64,000 nucleotides of DNA, taken from Phytophthora sp. 'mugwort' (Eukaryota > Oomycota > Peronosporomycetes > Peronosporales > Peronosporaceae). The notes under the pieces were generated by a model that was not told where the DNA came from, did no database searches, and was given only the letters and a program-made list of their open reading frames with translations. The stretch is taken from contig JAUCEF010000004.1 in assembly GCA_033558025.1 (NCBI GenBank), forward strand, positions 2,108,001 to 2,172,000. Direction: 5' to 3'. A program made the translations under genes and the position numbers. Positions 1-11,310 of the stretch are shown here, piece by piece. Every line of letters begins with the position of its first letter. Position 1 is the stretch's first letter.

Positions 1-199
1 ACGATCCCAAAGCCGAAGGGTCGAGGTAGAGCACGATCCAAACTTAAGCAGCTGCGCCGAACGAAGCTTACATCGGAAAGATCGTCTAGCACTCCACAAG
101 TATCCAAGTGGTATCTCTGTCCCGCAAGATCAGTTAGTAATATGGGCACGAAACACCGCAAATATGAAGGATGTCGTGGAGATGATGGATATATCCAGT

Positions 200-1470
200 C
201 CAGATAGAAGACGCCTACCTGCGAGCAGGTACAATCGAGAGTTGGTGGGAAGCCTTCCGTCTAGCAGACTACATGCACGATTTTGGCATTCCGATGGATC
301 TCACGCGATCAATGCAAGCCGCAATAACGACTGCCATGAACGACAGAACAAACCCGACGAGCTGGATTACACAGTGAAGAAGCATGGCCTCGTCCTTGGA
401 CTCGTTGTGTCAATCGATCCAAAGCTCTCAGCAGGTAACGTTGCTTTACAGTTATGGTTGCTCTACCATGGTTGCTTTACATTATGAATGCTATAATTTT
501 GTCAATTACTTCTAGCCAATACGTGCATTATTTGTTTGGCTTTTACGCAGTTAAGATTAAGGGTAGAGTATGGTTTGAAGACCGAAAGTGGCTGGAGCAA
601 GGTTGGCGAAAGATCAACTTGAAAGTAGCTCTTCTTGCAGAGGAGACGAAGCCAAATGGCATTTCAGCGGACGGCACACGCAATCGTCATCGGGTTCTTG
701 CAAACGCGATTACCTCTAAGTTTACGTCTAGTAGGTTGCGCACCGAATTTGTTACGATGTCCGGCGGTGGAATGATGAGTTTTGATAACATTGTGGGCGG
801 AATCTGCCGAGGTGGCTGAATGATAGCACCATTGATTTCTGTTTAGAAACCATTGCAGCTTCGGTGGGAAATTGTTGCGGGCTGTCGTCACTTACATGGG
901 CGGTAGTATGGCCAACGACACCGAAGACGTCACTATCAGACATTGAGTTTGTCATCCATCCTGTGAACTTAAACGCGAACCACTGGGGTATCATTATCGT
1001 TCGGCTGACTTGTAAGGATATAACGAGAAATGTGCTGCGCGCATGTCTACATGTACGAGCCTCTTATTAATGATATACCACGATGACATGGAGGAGGTGC
1101 GGGAGGAATCTCGAAGGACGAGACCGACGAGGAAAGTACAGGGAAAGAGGGGCTTCGTGGTTTTATTGAGGGATGGCACAAAGCCTCGACGCCCAGCAGC
1201 AAGCTTTTCATTGATCCCGTCGAGTGGGTTGAACGCCCACAACAACCAGACGGAGGCAGTTGCGGCGTCTTGGTAGTAGCCTACGCACACAATTATCTTA
1301 CTGGGAATGAGGAGCGGGAGAACTACAATGTCTCCACGAATGACGTCAAGATAATGCGTTTGCGGATGCTGTGGGTTATCATGCATCATTCGCAGGAACG
1401 ACAAATGTCCGAGTCCGATGCTAATACGACAAGGACGATCCACAAGAAACTGGAAGACGATCTCAAGTAA
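200..1470 (+). pseudogene. Decayed C48 (Ulp1/SUMO-protease-like) cysteine peptidase gene
   Basis: Three coding-like stretches in different frames add up to a Ulp1-type peptidase. Around 225-395 a frame reads SWWEAFRLADYMHDFGIP, a lead-in I associate with transposon-borne oomycete C48 proteins (recalled, not searched). The catalytic histidine lies in NANHWGIIIV (CAC codon at about 980) and the oxyanion Gln plus nucleophile in QPDGGSCGVLV (Cys codon 1261-1263). The His part is in frame 2 and the Cys part in frame 1, with further frame changes near 1045-1090, so no continuous product can be made unless undetected introns exist. C48 peptidases cut SUMO-like modifiers, and in Phytophthora such genes are often amplified with transposons. 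I see no terminal repeats here. Confidence 0.6.
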
Positions 1471-1509
1471 CTAACTGAATTAAGACATTCCGTTGCACTT
1501 GCTAACCGT

Positions 1510-1755
1510 TCAGTCTGTTGATCGCCATCTCGAACAGCATTCAAACATAGCATTTTGAGCAGTGTCTCCAGCACCCAAAGCTGCTGCCAATGCGTAGCTG
1601 CCTTCTTCGTTCTCTTCAATGCCAAACAGCAACCCCAGCTGAAATCTCAATATCTTCTCGAGATTCATGGTCATCTTCTCCAGATTTTTCTTCATGTCAG
1701 CGAGCTCGTCGAGTCTTGCGCGTACCAGCTCCCGTGCCAGCGTTTTCTCGTCCAT
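1510..1755 (-). CDS. Small hypothetical coiled-coil ORF antisense to the C48 remnant tail
   Basis: An 81-codon ORF beginning MDEKTLARELVRARLDEL is charged and helical, with a heptad-like stretch (DELADMKKNLEKMTMNLEKI), then FQLGLLFGIEENEEGSYALA and a Cys-containing tail. The composition looks more like real protein than a shadow frame, but I recognise no family. It lies just downstream of and convergent to the decayed peptidase gene. It may be an old transposon-carried gene or a chance ORF. Confidence 0.3.
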   Translation of the reverse strand: MDEKTLARELVRARLDELADMKKNLEKMTMNLEKILRFQLGLLFGIEENEEGSYALAAALGAGDTAQNAMFECCSRWRSTD

Positions 1756-2039
1756 TCTTGCGGCACTACAGGATCTTTGCGGAAATTCGTCAAGTGTGCA
1801 GCATGTGACACGCGGGGTCGTGTGTTGTAGACACATCTGTGGGCGGTGTATGCATTTGGTGTGTCATACATTATCACTAAATTTAGAGATGACTCGTGAC
1901 GAAGACGACGCTTCCACGTAATTTGCGCTCCCTCCTAATAAATTACCGGGCATCCAGCTGTTTTTATGGTTGCTTTAGGCGGTAAGGTTGCTATATTTCT
2001 TGTCGTAGTGTCTTATTACGGTTGCCGTAACGCCATTCT

Positions 2040-2915
2040 ATAATTTGCTTGTCAATCTTGCATAACCTGGTATACTACTGCGCATCCAGTTAATGGCACA
2101 GAGCAAGTTAGCTGCAGTCTTGGGCAAAGGCATTTCGACCAACCTGTCACCCTATCGGGACAGTGTCATATACCATCGTCACTGATCACTCGCCCACACC
2201 ACTCCATCTTTCGCGTGAAGAAATGACACTTCTTCGGGTGCAGTTTCAACCCGCACTCGACACAACGTTTTAGCACCTTTTTCAAATAGCACAGCAGACC
2301 TTCGATCGTGTTTTCATAACCAAGAATGTCATCCAACCAATCCAGTACAGCGTGATAGAGCAAATCCCCAACACCTGCTCCTCTGCACCTTGGCAATGCG
2401 CCACCGAGTCTACTGCGCCCATCGGCACCTAAGTCGGCGTGTACATCCTCTTATGTGTCCTCTTATGTGTTCTAATGATCATCTCTTGACAGGCTAGCGC
2501 TAGCAGCAGCTGCCAGGACCCGCGAAACCAGTCAAGAACGAAATAAAACTCGGAATCCTCAAGTGAGCTCATTGCTACCTCGATATTTGGCATTGGCCAC
2601 GCCATTGCCTCCGTACATTTTGTTGACACGTCTGTTGTCCACAATCATACGCGATTCCCCGTCCTTCTTTGGTACCACCAGAGCTGGTGATGCCCAACGG
2701 CTGCGATAGTTCTCATATAGCAGCCCAGCTTTGACGAGTTCTTCCACGTGATGCTCCAAAACCTCATGATGCAATGGCGGATAGCGCCGCGCTCGACGCT
2801 TGACAGGTTGAACACGTGGTTTTAAACGCACTTGCATCGGCGAAACCTTCTCTGGAGGGTCACCACCAAATTCCAGCAAAAACAAGCTTTCGTTTTGAAA
2901 AACGATACGACGCAA
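2040..2915 (-). pseudogene. Reverse transcriptase of a minus-strand Ty3/Gypsy element, frameshifted and truncated
   Basis: Reading leftward from 2915, the RT fingers are visible (ARRYPPLHHEVLEHHVEELV, then SPALVVPKKDG and MIVDNRRVNK), followed by a frame change into MPNIEVAMSSLEDSEFYFVLD. After another change the active-site region reads HAVLDWLDDILGY, the LDD form of the YxDD box common in oomycete Gypsy RTs, followed by GLKLHPKKCHFF. A last frame gives a thumb-like LLCAINWMR around 2085. Coding then stops near 2040: no RNase H, integrase or 3' LTR follows, so the element is truncated at its 3' end. The upstream protease and gag lie at 3418-4241 and 22148-22821. Confidence 0.8.
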
Positions 2916-3417
2916 TTTTTAGCCGTCGGCGGTAGCCCCTGACCATATGCATCTTCGATGCCTGCTTGCAACGCTTTATGCACTTTTTCCGAGGCATTTG
3001 TGCCACCGCGAGACAGTTTCGGGGTCGCGGTACGGAATCCTTGTCGGCTGTAGCCACCATATTCGCGCCTTGTCGGCTCGAGTCCAATCGGACTAACTCT
3101 CGAGTTGTTGAATGCAAACCTTCGCTGGCTTTGTCTCGCGCAGCTGATTACCGTGACCAGAATCCTGGCGTAACCTGTGTCGGGTAACCCCTCCAGAGTG
3201 TGAGCACTATAAGATGTATCCACATCCATATCCGCTGAGGCTAAATCCCATTCCGGTTTCTTCTGTAATGCCGTTACGAAGAACCCGTCGGTCGTATAGC
3301 CCAGCTTTTGCATGACTGGGCGTCCAAATGGCAAGATATTTTGTCTCATCTTGATCGAACACCCAACACTGCAAATTTATCAACCGCAGCGGGACTGCCG
3401 ACGTTTTCAACAGCACC

Positions 3418-3711
3418 TCATTTTACAAAATTTACCGACCTTACAGACAGCGTTCTGTCCCCAAATGGCAACAGCTCACCGGTTGATTTCGCCAAATGAA
3501 CAAACTGTCCGGAGTTCTCCAGCTCGCGGATAACGCCTACACTGACCACGAAGTCGTCGGCCCCCGAGTCAACCAGCGCCGCCAACACCGATACCGCATC
3601 CACCGTCGCATTTACCCGCCCGTCGTCACCAACGTTCCCAAGCGTCTGCTTTCCCGCTTCTTCGGTCAGATGAACGTCTGCTGGAGGGGTTACCACGCCG
3701 ATCTTTGTCAT
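3418..3711 (-). pseudogene. Retroviral-type aspartic protease region of the minus-strand Gypsy element
   Basis: The 97-codon frame contains NATVDAVSVLAALVDSGADDFVVS, in which ALVDSGA is the D-[ST]-G-A active-site motif of retropepsins, here apparently intact. The family releases mature Gag and Pol from the polyprotein. It lies between the zinc-knuckle gag (3712-4241) and the RT (2040-2915), the normal Gypsy order read leftward. Between 2915 and 3418 the coding is broken by stops, so the polyprotein cannot be continuous. Confidence 0.65.
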
Positions 3712-4241
3712 TTCGTTGCTCCCTCACGAAGTGCACGTTGTTGCGCACGCCACATCGGAATTAGTTCATTGGCCTCGCGTTCTGAGGTCATCGGACACTC
3801 TTTCACACGATGGTCCTTATCCGGGCATTCCAGACAGGGATATACTGTCGGTCGGAATCCTTTTACTGACGCCGCACCATCCGCAGGACCTGACGATTTT
3901 CCTCCCTGCGGATTTGCTTGTTGCTGTTCCGCTGACCACGATCATTATGTGGTCCCTTCGAAGTACCTGCCATAGCGAAGGACTGGTTCCCAACCTGCTT
4001 TGTTCCTTCGCCTTCGTTGTGTTCGCCGTAGCTTCTTTGGTTTGATTTCCCCAGGTGATGTAGACCCCCAGCAACTCACGTATCCATTTTTGCAAACCGG
4101 ACTACATCCTTCTTGTACGGTTTGTACTTCTCTTGCGCCAATTTTCGTTTTACTGCCTGCTTAAAGGCTGTTGGCGCCAACGCCGCTTCCAATTTATAGA
4201 AGCAGATCCGACTCAATGTGCACAGTGTTTTACGGACAACA
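3712..4241 (-). pseudogene. 3' portion of Gag of the minus-strand Gypsy element, with zinc knuckle
   Basis: Reading leftward from 4241: a helical Lys-rich stretch (KLEAALAPTAFKQAVKRKLA at about 4145-4205), then after frame changes a CCHC zinc knuckle CLECPDKDHRVKEC at about 3793-3836 (C-x2-C-x4-H-x4-C). Zinc knuckles bind the element's RNA. The right end coincides with the first base of the LTR of the larger Gypsy element at 4242, so that element appears to have landed inside this gag. The missing 5' part is recognisable at 22148-22821. Confidence 0.7.
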
Positions 4242-4959
4242 TGTGGTGTCATGAACGCTAGACGAAGTGGTCCACATATCGCACTTAAGGAACGACCACG
4301 GTACTGCTCGCTGAGTATGAAGTCAGCCGGCCGTTGAGCTTGGGTGATTACATTGAGATCTTTGCGGAGGGTCGGTTGAGGGCCGACCACATTTCATTTC
4401 AGTTGATATTTGTATAATAACATAGTTATCAATAGCCCCTTGGGGCTCACGGGAGAAAAAAATATTAACAGAGTAACTCTTTCCAAATCCAATACAAGTG
4501 TAAACTATCCGGTAAGTCCCTGCACGAGCTGGTAGCTTGTAAGGTGTTGACCGGTAGCGCCAAGAGCACTAGGGCGGTCCGGGGAAGGGCGTGTCTCGCC
4601 AAGCGCGAAGGAACAAGTCCTACCGAACTCGGCGGGCCGGTACGCCGTATCGCCTGGGTACCGTAGCACTTCTAGCCGAGAAGCCTTTGCTCTCGGCGAC
4701 TTGTCAAAGCGCTAACGCGCCGTCGTCCGTTCGTTGGCGGAGGACACGGGATATCGAAGCAGTCAGCTCAGCTGTGTTGAGCTGTGTTGACTGGATTGGG
4801 GCACTTGGACTCGACGGAAGCGAGACACAACGTTCCGAAAGGGCCGAACCGCTAGGGGGTACCCAGCACAGGCCAACAAGGGCCGACTAGCTCGGCTATT
4901 GCTGTGGTTCTTGCCTAAGTAGCAGCATCTAACCAATTTTTGTGTACTGCAATACCACA
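4242..4959 (+). repeat. 5' long terminal repeat of the giant Gypsy element
   Basis: 718 bp, beginning TGTGGTGTCATGAACGC and ending GCAATACCACA, with the terminal TGTGGT/ACCACA inverted repeat expected of LTRs. It aligns with 19344-22147 apart from the piggyBac insertion there and a roughly 34-bp segment (GCTAGCAACTCGGCTACTCG...) present only in the right copy. It contains the short tandem AGCTGTGTTG AGCTGTGTTG near 4770. As an LTR it would hold the promoter and polyadenylation signals, which I cannot pinpoint. Confidence 0.85.
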
Positions 4960-4961
4960 AC

Positions 4962-4980
4962 TGGTGCGCGACCCGGGAAC
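4962..4980 (+). other. Primer-binding site of the giant Gypsy element
   Basis: TGGTGCGCGACCCGGGAAC lies two bases after the LTR end. It begins with TGG, the complement of a tRNA 3' CCA, and its reverse complement ends in the form of a tRNA acceptor/T-arm strand (TCCCGGGTCGCGCACCA). This is where a host tRNA would prime minus-strand synthesis. I did not assign the tRNA isotype. Confidence 0.75.
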
Positions 4981-5035
4981 AAGGTGTGCTTGTTTTCGCA
5001 AATGCCGAGTTAACCAAGTTCAAGTACTGAGCAGG

Positions 5036-7250
5036 ATGGTCAAGGGATCGTCGATGTCAAGCGGAGTCAGCCCAGCGACTGCCGCAGGTTCACCCCTCGC
5101 AGGGTCGAACTCAACTGGCGAGCTGATCGCTGACATGACGACGGAAATCGTCGGTTGTGTCCGGTTTGAAGAAGACGAGACTGAAGACCAATACGATGAA
5201 GGAGGAAGTGATGAAGAGTATGAATTGATGGATGAAGTCGAGTATGTGAAGCCAGCCGAGTTGCGTGCGGAGCTCGACGAGATGTCGCCCCATGTGAGCC
5301 GGATGGAAAATCCGCGCCCTGGTGAGCGCAATCTCGCCCATGAACTCGTCGATGATGTGGACGACGAAGATCAGGTATTGCTCTTGGGGAACATCCACCC
5401 CTAGTGCCAAGAGCGACACGTAACACTGACATGCCGAGTGCAAACAATGTGCTGGTGCGACTCGGCGAGGAGATGAGGTCCCAGTCAAAGTGAATGATGA
5501 TGTTCGCACCCGTGGCCATGGCTCAGGCAAAATGGCCGATTTTAGTCCCGGTGCTCGCCCAGCCTGGGAACAGTACCAGCATCAACCAACTTGTGAAAGA
5601 TACGGTGCTGTTGCTGAGGGCAATAAATTACGTTGTAATGGTCGCCCAGACAGCTTGACATTATTTCGGCTGGGATCGCCGCCGCGCTATGGAGTTGGCC
5701 CACTGGAAACGCCGACTACGAACTGCGTTCGGTTTGGAGAAAGCCCCAGGACCTCAATCGATGATCGCCAAGCGCATAGTCGAGCTCGTCGAAGACCCTA
5801 GCAAGATCCCAATTTCGAAGACGCCTGAAACTAAGCGAGCGGTTAAATTCCAATCCGTCAAAGGGACTCCGTATTTCGAAGACTCACACATGTTGAAGTC
5901 TCCGAAGCAGGCGAAGGAGCAAGTGGCCCGCTATGATTACCTTCGCGATGATGAAGATGAAGCTGAGCTCAAAGACGAGGAAAGGATCATAAGCCGAGTT
6001 ATGACGGCTACGTCGGCGACTGTGGAGCGTCAGTGAAGGAGCAAATCCGTCGACTCAGCTACGATGAAGTCGACCCAAATGACACGCAATATCCGGAATT
6101 GAGAACACATTTCTCACTGGACAAGATTAATAAAATCGATGGGTGGTAATTCCATTTGGATGCATCGTTGCAGTGGTTGAAGAGGTTCATTTATGAGATG
6201 AAAGGAACTCGGATGCCTCAGAACTCGTGGTGTGAGCCGTTTTCGCTTTGATTGGGTCGAGCTGCCAAAAGCTAGACAGGCGGACTCAGAAGAAGTGGAG
6301 CCTACTCAGCGAGCAGTTCTTGTATTATTACTGCTCTCAATTCGATCAGTCGGGCGTGTACATGATACTATTCGGCGGGACGTAAAGAGAAAGGACCCAT
6401 TGGTGACTTCCTCGTCCGTTTGAATGGGTACGCACGCACCGCCAAGATCCAGTATGGGGAGGATAATGCGGGGATGTGGCTGAGCATGTAGAGCTGTTCT
6501 TGCTCCATTGCTGAGATGACGAGATCATGGATCTGTTATACTTACTTATACTTACTTCAACTGACCGACATCCACCCCGTTGAGCAGATCATCAATCGAC
6601 GTATCCTGGAAGAAAAAACAAACGTAAGGAAAAGTGCGACCTATCGGTGTCAGGCAAAGCCCGAGCGATTCGGCGCAGTGACAATACTCGGCGTGGAGAT
6701 GGAAGTCGGCGGAGCGAACCTCGTCGCGAAAGGCAGACGTGAATCCCTCAGAGATGACCGCCGAAGTCGCCGAGATGAGAGCCGTGGTCGCCGAGCTGCA
6801 CTTGCCGATGCGACACTTGACAACTCCTACCGCGGTGTCGACCAGCGACAGCCGAGTCGACGAGCCCTGTCTGCAGACTCGACAGACGAAGTTAGCGAAT
6901 TTGGCGAGTCGGATTCAGACCCGGACCAAGATTATCTCGACGCGGGGGAAGGCAGCGACCGCTCCAAGAACTCGGCTATTCGAACCGACTCGAGTGGTAA
7001 ACGTTTGGCCACTGCCAGTCAACCGCTCAAAACGTCTAACCGTTTAGACCGACGAGAGCGGGATCGCCGAGACGACTCACGTGAGCGCCCACGTTACGGA
7101 CTATGTGCCGCGTGTGTAAGTGACGGTCAATCAGCACATTTCTGCCGCCGACGCTGCGAGTTGTTTCAGCGTCTGGAAACACTCACCAAATTTGTCCGAA
7201 CGTCAGTCAACAAGTCGGCTGTGCCAGCTGAGCTCCACGAAATCTACTAG
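5036..7250 (+). pseudogene. gag of the giant Gypsy element, broken into several frames
   Basis: The first open part (5036-5404) encodes an acidic protein with EEDETEDQYDEGGSDEEYE, a start soon after the primer-binding site. Coding continues in other frames through 5689-6036 (SMIAKRIVELVEDPSKIPIS) and 6590-7250, a strongly basic and acidic stretch ending in a Cys/His cluster YGLCAACVSDGQSAHFCRRR at about 7098-7157. That cluster is a CCHC-like nucleic-acid-binding knuckle (C-x2-C-x8-H-x-C) with a variant spacing. At least three frame changes and several stops lie between the parts. Gag would form the virus-like particle. Confidence 0.7.
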
Positions 7251-7289
7251 CCGAAGGATTTAAACTCGGCGGCCCACCAACACTGACTG

Positions 7290-8396
7290 GGTTGAAGAAT
7301 AACGGGCTGTCACAGTCAGCCGAGCCGGTCGTGGAAGCGAAATATGTGTTCGCTTTTGTAGACGAAGCACAACGGCTCAAGAAATGGGATGAGGACAACG
7401 ACGGACTTGAATGTGAAATTAACGGAAATGTTGATCTCAGCGATCCAGAGGAAGATCGCCGAGTTGTTATGAGTGCGAAGGTAGAAGCACGGCGACGGGG
7501 AAAAGTCGATGGCAGCGTAGTGACAGTAAAGCTCCGTCCCGGAGAGCGCATGGGCTGGTGGTCGGCACAAAGGTTCGATCGCCGGGTTTGTATGCGGGCT
7601 CTAGTGATGGGTGCGGTAAACGATGAGCGGACCGAAGATTCTACTCGGTACTGGAGCAAACGTCTCAGCTGTAAGTGAATCTTTCGCGCGGTGGCTGTGG
7701 TTGAAGCGGCATGCAAGCACTGATTTACAGATCAATGTGTAAGGGATTGGCAAAGGCAAAGTGCCTACGACGACGAGAGCAGTGGTTAAAGTTACACCCG
7801 GCTAAAAGATTGTCAACGAGTTTGAAGCCCGGATTATGTCATATCATGCGGGTGTTGACTTAATCATGGATACCGACGTTATGATACCAGCAGGAGTACG
7901 ACTGGATCTCTACAACTCGATTGCGAAATTGCCCGATGAAGTAGTAGTACCACTCTTTAAGTCGCGCAATGCCGAGGTAGCAGAATCGGAGTATGGTAAC
8001 CAGACTACCGATGGTCCCATTGAATCGTTGAGTGTGCCGAGTCAGCTGATAGCTGAGTTCAGTTTACGGCGTCGTCAACCGAATCGTGATACTCACGAAC
8101 TGTGGGTGCGACGCACTAACGATTGGAGTCCGACGGTTATGCACAACCTCAGGGGCAAATCTGTGCGGGTTATGATTACGAAAAGTGGCGGCAAACTGAC
8201 ACGGAGTCCTGCCCACTTCCCGATGGTGCTCTGGGCCCCAAATGGTGATCTTCCGCCAGACCATCGCTATGTGAGGCTTAACAGAGCGAAATACCGTGAT
8301 TGGCAAGTTTTAGCTTTCGAGTCGGCTATCGATAAAGATCTGTTGAGAAAAGAACAACGCACAACAACCACCAGCATTGAAAACCCGGCAGTATGA
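7290..8396 (+). pseudogene. Aspartic protease domain of the giant Gypsy element with active-site Asp lost
   Basis: The stretch starts KNNGLSQSAEPVVEAKYVFAF and reaches the retropepsin core. In the frame reading KILLGTGANVSAVSESFAR (about 7635-7690) the position normally Asp in D-T-G-A is Gly (GGT at 7647-7649), so the enzyme would be dead even without the stops that follow (TAA at 7740 and 7804). The last open part, 7836-8396 (MSYHAGVDLIMDTDVMIPAG), matches the protease-to-RT connector of oomycete Gypsy elements as I know them. It is followed by a roughly 750-base acidic linker with stops before RT. Confidence 0.7.
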
Positions 8397-9158
8397 AACC
8401 CCGACAGGGGTGATACCGCGTGACAATACATTCCAGCAGTCGAGAAGCAGAACCCAGTTGTAAGCGTTGGGAGCGGTTGGAACGGTCCAGAAGATTATAC
8501 TCTCTGAGGATCAAGCTCGGCCTATCACAGAGTCTTCCAACTCTGAGTGCTCATTCGCTGAGTTCGCCGACCTTTTGGATAGTCTAATGGCAGAATCAGC
8601 TGAGGTCAAACAGTCATCAGCTGAGTTAGTAAACTCGGCGGACACATCCAATACCTCGTCTGGGGCGATAGACGCTGTTGCCCCAGTGATTTGGAAGCCG
8701 AGATCGGTTCGAGTGAGTCCATCAACACAAGGGGTGTTCCGACTAGCACGATAATGAAGTACCCGACGGCGCTGGAGAAGTCAGAGAACAAACCAGAACA
8801 ACCCAGCGAAGACACCTAGCCGAGGGCTGTGGAGTGAAGAAATCGACGTGAGTGACGAATCGCTTGCAGACGACCCAGAAGAGGATCTGCGACTTCGCGT
8901 TATGGCCGCGATGGCGACGTTCGAGGACCTGGCAGTGACGACGGTGAATGAAGGAAGCATGGGGGATGCAGCTGAGTTTGAACAGTTAGCTAATGAGATT
9001 GATCTAGATGATTACGCTCGCGAGTTGGCGTTCCTGCCTGATTTGAACGATTTGACACCTTCGGTTCTCGATTACACCGGGAATAATGTGATGTGCAGTG
9101 ATCGCACACCGTTACCAACTATTGTTGGGCAACAACAATAGTTGGTAATGATGTTTAG

Positions 9159-10215
9159 ATGGTAATGATGTTTAAACGCCATAAAGGTATCATGATCGCG
9201 AGTAGTAATGCACTGCCACCGCCAAACTATGGTGCCATTTGCGATATCGACGTCCAAGGACATCAGACGATCAAACAACGAGCTCGGCGGACCCCCCCTC
9301 AAACATTTGAAGAAGTTGTACGAGCTTCGCAAGAGTCTGCCTTTTCAGTCCGTCCTTGGGCATCTCCGATCGTTATCGCGCTTAAGAAGAATGGGGTGGA
9401 TATTCGTCTGTGTATCGACTACAAGATGATCAACACAGTTACGGTGCTCATGGAATATGCCATGCCATTAGTCGATGATCTGCTAACTGAGCTGGAAAGC
9501 TACCTTTGGTTTGCTCCCTGGATGCGGCCAGCGGATCATGAACTGTTATGATGACCCAACGGGTTAGGAAAATTCCATCTTCGTATGTGTGCTGGGACAT
9601 TTTGAGTGGATCTGAATGCCTTTTGGCTTGAAGAACGCCTAATGCTCTACCAGCGGCTAATAGACAATGCCTTGTGGGGTTATGTAAAACCTCGTGGTGG
9701 ATGGACTGCTTACGCCGAACGTGTCTGCCAAGCTGAATATGCAGCCGAAACTCAGCGCCGCCAGCACAGTGGAAGAGGAACTCAGATAACTACTGAGCCG
9801 AGTTACCCGGCCAAGTTTGAAGCTGATCACCGTGCCTTAGCTGAGTCCGATCCGCTCTAGGGGGTTGGTCGCTGGACCAGATGGTAACATGCTCAGCAAT
9901 GGAGAATCCGATGGATCCAAACACACCCCGGTGTTCGAACACCGGTCATTCGTGGATGATATCTGCTTTGGTGGAAAGACGTTTGATGAATGTTTATCCA
10001 TTTAGATAGATTATTGACCCGATTCGCCGAGTGCAGAATCAGTATCAGTTTCACCAAGAGCATCTTCGTGCAGCAGACAGTTGATTTCCTCTCTCATGGT
10101 ATTTCGCCGAGTGGTATATTCCCCAATCCGAAGAAGTTGGCCGAAATAGCTGAGTTACCTTTCCCGAAATCGAAAAAGGTAATGCAAGTTTTCCTGGCGC
10201 ACTCAATTACTATAG
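9159..10215 (+). pseudogene. Reverse transcriptase of the giant Gypsy element
   Basis: Recognisable RT blocks in order: RPWASPIVIALKKNGVDIRL and CIDYKMIN (about 9350-9430), YAMPLVDDLLTELE (9454-9500), a broken MPFGLKNAP-like block near 9618, the active-site box RSFVDDICFGGKTFDECL with the DD codons at 9955-9960, and FTKSIFVQQTVDFLSHGISP (10050-10110), which is the fingers-palm-thumb exit. The frame changes at least four times, and a stop follows FDECLSI. RT would copy the element RNA into DNA. It is followed directly by an RNase H region. Confidence 0.85.
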
Positions 10216-10219
10216 TCGA

Positions 10220-11255
10220 TTGATCAGAACCTGCGGTATTGGAGCTGTCCTCTACCAGCTTAAGGACACCGAATTCACTTCGGGAAACGATCTGACTCCA
10301 GCTATGTCAGCTTTTGCAGCAATGAAAGAAACGTCGTTCGAGCTCCAATATTCCGACACAATGACCCATCAAAAGATATCTATATTATGCTTTTTGCCAA
10401 CGACTGGGCTTTAAGTTCCACCATGAAGCAGCTCCATGATGATAAGTTGTACCCAGTTCGGCTCTGTGGCCGAGTCCGCAAAGGACAATGAAGTCAACTA
10501 TCACCCAGCTGAGAGGGAGCTATTAGCTTTACTCCATGTGCTGAAGCTGTGCTATATACTGCTAGCAAGATAGACATGCAATGTGTTTAATCGCTATTCT
10601 ATTTTGGAGTGGGTTTACCGGTTCAAATTACTCTACGGCCGGGCCACGAGCTTCGCGGTGTTATTGTCGCCCTTCCATTTTAAAGCGAAGCGGGTACGGT
10701 AGCGGGATGTCAACTTGCTCAGCTACTGCAATCGTCTATCACTCCCCACATCGGGATCGACGACTCGCTCGCCCATATTGCCCCCCCCATCGAAGAACTC
10801 TGCCGTAGTACAATGGGACCCAGCACTATTGTATGCTCACTTGCCTCAAGACTTTGAAGGTTATGTACTGTCCTTCGACGGTTTGTTAAGACTGAGAAGA
10901 ACGGTGGGTATGGAAGCTGCTCTTGGATTCTGTGACGCTTACCAGCATGGGATATTGAGATCGCTGTGAGTGCGTACCTCTCGTCCACCACGGTTAACAT
11001 AGCTGAGTACACTGGCATGAATAACGGTGTAGCCGCGGATTTAGACCGTGGGGTAACCGATCTAGTTATCGTCGGGGACTCACGGCTTGCAATCCAGCAA
11101 TTCGTGGGGGTGATCGCGTGTAAGAAGGAGACGTTGCAAGTCGAGTTGGCGCGCCACAAGGAGATGAGTGAGAGGCTAAAGTCAATTCGCTGTTTGCATG
11201 TAGTACGATGCTACAACGCAGCAGCTAACTCCCTCGCCCCATCCGGAGAACAAAT
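10220..11255 (+). pseudogene. RNase H regions of the giant Gypsy element
   Basis: CGIGAVLYQLKDTEF at about 10231-10275 is the start of the RT-linked RNase H fold, followed after frameshifts by NYHPAERELLALLHVLK (10498-10550). A second RNase H-like module follows: NIAEYTGMNNGVAADLDRG and DLVIVGDSRLAIQQF (10997-11105), then SIRCLHVVRCYNAAANSLA (11178-11235). A double RNase H module is familiar from Gypsy elements of oomycetes and plants. It digests the RNA strand of the hybrid. Coding is interrupted at 11311 by a foreign block. Confidence 0.7.
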
Positions 11256-11310
11256 CTGGTCGTGTAGTACTCAGCGCGAACGAAAAGCTGAGTTGAAGAT
11301 GCTGAACCGG
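11256..11310 (+). repeat. Left copy of the 55-bp direct duplication flanking the virus-like block
   Basis: CTGGTCGTGTAGTACTCAGC is the first part. The segment to GCTGAACCGG recurs at 12845-12900 with a single inserted G. It is Gypsy pol coding sequence (in frame with KAELKMLNR). The two copies bracket exactly the AT-rich foreign block, and Gypsy coding resumes after the second copy without loss. Confidence 0.9.

Noticed and set aside
2160..2396. LDWLDD instead of YxDD as a disabling RT mutation
   Set aside because: The LDD form with a preceding Trp is, as I recall, normal for this oomycete Gypsy lineage, so it is not evidence of inactivation.
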